A DNA stretch of 64,000 bases, taken from Nonomuraea jabiensis. GTDB lineage: Bacteria; Actinomycetota; Actinomycetes; Streptosporangiales; Streptosporangiaceae. The notes beneath the pieces are model-generated. The model was not told the origin of the DNA, ran no database searches, and saw only the letters and a list, made by a program, of their open reading frames with translations. This document shows, piece after piece, positions 62,518 to 64,000 of the stretch. Made by a program: the position numbers and the translations under genes. Position 1 is the first letter of the stretch. Each line of letters begins with the position of its first letter. Location of the stretch: NCBI RefSeq assembly GCF_014204795.1, contig NZ_JACHMB010000001.1, positions 11,358,501 through 11,422,500 on the forward strand. The letters run 5' to 3'.

Positions 62518-63702
62518 CTATTGCGTAATTTGTCGGGGCTTGGACGCGTCTGGCGCGTAGTGTCCTGTTCCGGGATAGCGGACGCGCCAGAGGCCGCCCG
62601 AGCGGCCCGTGACCGTCGCCTCGAAGGTCCCGGAGGCGTCCGTCATCGTCTGCCCGATTCGCTCCCAGGTCGCGGACTCGTCGCCGCGCCACAGGATCTC
62701 CAGCCGCTGCCTGGCGAACGGGCCGTAGTCGGTGTAGCCGCGCGGGTCCACCCGCCTGAGCGAGCCGCGCAGGCGTACGAGGTCGGAGCCCTCCAGCTTG
62801 TCGGCCCGCACCGACGAGAGCTTCGTGTCCCGCCTGAACTGGAACGACGCGTACTCGGTGACCGTAGTCCCGCCCGCTCCCCTGGCGGTGGCGGCGATCG
62901 TCCAGGTGCCGGTCGGGTAGTAGCGGTTCAGCTGCTTGTCGGGCAGGAAGCGCCAGGTCTCCCAGCCGTTCGCCATGCGGGCCGGCGGGCCGGATCCCGG
63001 TCCCGTGGTGCGCCAGGTCAGCTGCGGCGGGCTTTCCTCCAGACCGTCCTCGGCCATCTGTGGTGGTTGCCCTGCTTTCTGGCCGAGTGAGCCGAGTGAA
63101 AGGGAAGGTGCCTGAGCGGTTCCGGGTGCTGGTGCCTGAGCGGGTCCGGGTGCGAGTACCTGAGCGGGTGCGGGTGCCTGAATGGGAGCGGGTGCCGGCG
63201 CCGCGGGCTGGGCGCCCGGTCGGGGATGGTTCGGGGGCGCTGGGCGGGCAACCGGTGCCGGGCGGACAATCGGTGCGGGGCGGGTGATCGGTGCCGGCCG
63301 GGCCACCGGTGCAGGTCGGGGCGCCGTGACCGGTGCGGGGCGGGGCGCTGTGACCGGTGCGGGGCGGGTGCCGGTGGAGCCGCTGGTGGGGGAGGAGCCG
63401 GGGCCGACCGAGCCGGTGTCGGGGGCGGGCGCCGGAGCCGGGGCCGGGGCTGGGATCGTTAGCTTGTCGGTCAGTACGGGGCCGGGCGGGGCGCCGGGTT
63501 CGATTTTGACGGTGATGCCGTCCTTGCCGCGCGCGCCTTTGGCGACGACGTCGACCACCAGGCGTACGGAGTCGTTCGCCCCCACGACGGGTTCGGCCGG
63601 ACGGACGGTGATCGCGCGGATGGCGGGCTCGGTCGCGACCGGGGGGGCGGGCACGGTGAGCGGCCCGGCCGCGAGCGAGACGAGAAGAAGGCTTCTGGTC
63701 AT
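62518..63702 (-). CDS. Secreted protein with long Pro/Ala-rich linker
   Basis: A 394-aa exported protein. Signal peptide about 1-18; a first domain (ITVRPAEPVVGANDSVRLVV, about 25-80); a linker of Ala/Pro/Arg repeats (RPAPVTAPRPAPVARPAPI and PAPAPAPAPA type, about 82-190) able to cross the cell wall; and a C-terminal domain (about 220-394) with WTIAATARGAGGTTVTEYAS and WERIGQTMTDASGTFEATVT, alike to the end of the 61877 protein. Function unknown. ATG at 63702 fits the signal peptide. Confidence 0.82.
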   Translation of the reverse strand: MTRSLLLVSLAAGPLTVPAPPVATEPAIRAITVRPAEPVVGANDSVRLVVDVVAKGARGKDGITVKIEPGAPPGPVLTDKLTIPAPAPAPAPAPDTGSVGPGSSPTSGSTGTRPAPVTAPRPAPVTAPRPAPVARPAPITRPAPIVRPAPVARPAPPNHPRPGAQPAAPAPAPIQAPAPAQVLAPGPAQAPAPGTAQAPSLSLGSLGQKAGQPPQMAEDGLEESPPQLTWRTTGPGSGPPARMANGWETWRFLPDKQLNRYYPTGTWTIAATARGAGGTTVTEYASFQFRRDTKLSSVRADKLEGSDLVRLRGSLRRVDPRGYTDYGPFARQRLEILWRGDESATWERIGQTMTDASGTFEATVTGRSGGLWRVRYPGTGHYAPDASKPRQITQ

Positions 63703-63878
63703 GATCGAGACGGTAGGAACCGCCCGGTAATGGCCAGGACCTCGACACACGCCACGAATGGCAAAACTGTGATCAGCCGGAGCAGCCAGGAAGCCCCGCC
63801 GACAGCGGCCCGCCGACAGCGCCCATCGACAGCGCCCCGCCGACAGCGGCCGACGAAAGCCGGCCGCCGGAAGCGCGG
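63703..63878. other. Gene-free spacer with short GACAGCG repeats
   Basis: Bases about 63798-63855 contain several copies of GCCGACAGCG-like sequence (CCGACAGCGGCC, CCGACAGCGCCC, TCGACAGCGCCC, CCGACAGCGGCC) at about 14-20-base spacing. No gene is seen. Confidence 0.5.
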
Positions 63879-64000
63879 CTAGCGTGGCCCGCTGTAGAGG
63901 CCCTCGATGATGTCGGCGTATTTCGCGTGGATGATCCGCCGCTTCAGCTTGAGACTTGGGGTGAGCTCCTCGGTCTCGGCCGTCCACTCGCTCCCCAGCA
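63879..64000 (-). CDS. C-terminus of long-chain acyl-CoA synthetase (AMP-binding)
   Basis: Forty C-terminal residues of an adenylate-forming enzyme; the gene runs off the right edge. The reading ETEELTPSLKLKRRIIHAKY, then ADIIEGLYSGPR and the TAG stop, matches the end of FadD15-type acyl-CoA synthetases, where the catalytic Lys lies in LTPSLKLKR. The product activates fatty acids with ATP and CoA. Minus strand, in line with the preceding secreted genes but not obviously co-transcribed. Confidence 0.85.
   Translation of the reverse strand, partial: LGSEWTAETEELTPSLKLKRRIIHAKYADIIEGLYSGPR

Overview
The window is high-GC actinobacterial chromosome. Protein content points to the Streptosporangiaceae (a Nonomuraea-like organism): a Pup-proteasome locus, mycothiol ligase MshC, a WhiB regulator, type II fatty-acid genes fabG-fabI, DUF3090 and SCO1664-type proteins and a 6C-like C-rich-loop RNA. 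The family-level placement is inference; the actinobacterial assignment is firm. No tRNA, rRNA, CRISPR array, insertion sequence or prophage was seen.

1-14 kb: prokaryotic proteasome locus on the minus strand: prcB (cut by the window edge), a tandem endonuclease VII-like nuclease, pup, dop, then arc/mpa and trmI. Two blocks interrupt it. Between prcB and the nuclease lie remains of a sugar ABC importer and a Y-family polymerase with an aliphatic residue at the steric-gate position. Between dop and arc lie an acyltransferase, a PLP lyase and a lone hypF.

14-29 kb: double GNAT, GAF-like protein, FHA protein, site-2 protease with CBS domains, a RecB/Cas4-type nuclease, a NarL-type two-component system, then a complete oligopeptide ABC importer (dppC, substrate-binding lipoprotein, dppB, dppD, dppF) ending at a perfect 20-bp terminator stem shared with the response regulator.

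29-42 kb: HAD phosphatase, repeat-rich spacer, cobalamin-dependent metH, universal stress protein, a PAC2-family protein, two TetR-type proteins (one without a visible HTH), a wrecked methyltransferase, an epimerase, and a sugar cluster of two glycosyltransferases plus a HAD-IIIA phosphatase that carries the trace of a lost carbamoyltransferase.

42-56 kb: WhiB, peptide deformylase, a uroporphyrinogen-III-synthase/winged-helix regulator overlapping a CbiX-like chelatase, then a five-gene minus-strand run (histidine phosphatase, DUF3090, SCO1664-type atypical kinase fold, NRDE protein, mshC). Next come an aldo/keto reductase, a secreted anchored protein, fabG-fabI, tldD-tldE and a low-molecular-weight phosphatase.

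56-64 kb: dodecin, DUF3099, the C-rich-loop RNA, moaA with a repeat-invaded mobA-like gene, a divergent HxlR regulator/NAD(P)-binding protein pair with an in-frame 15-bp minisatellite, a decayed pentapeptide-repeat region, two secreted proteins with related C-terminal domains, and the 3' end of an acyl-CoA synthetase gene.

Themes worth attention: a phosphatase/zinc-ribbon/kinase-fold/NRDE/mshC gene set, a proteasome locus accompanied by a double Holliday-junction-type nuclease and a DinB2-like polymerase, a triple C-loop RNA, and repeated in-frame minisatellite growth inside otherwise intact genes.
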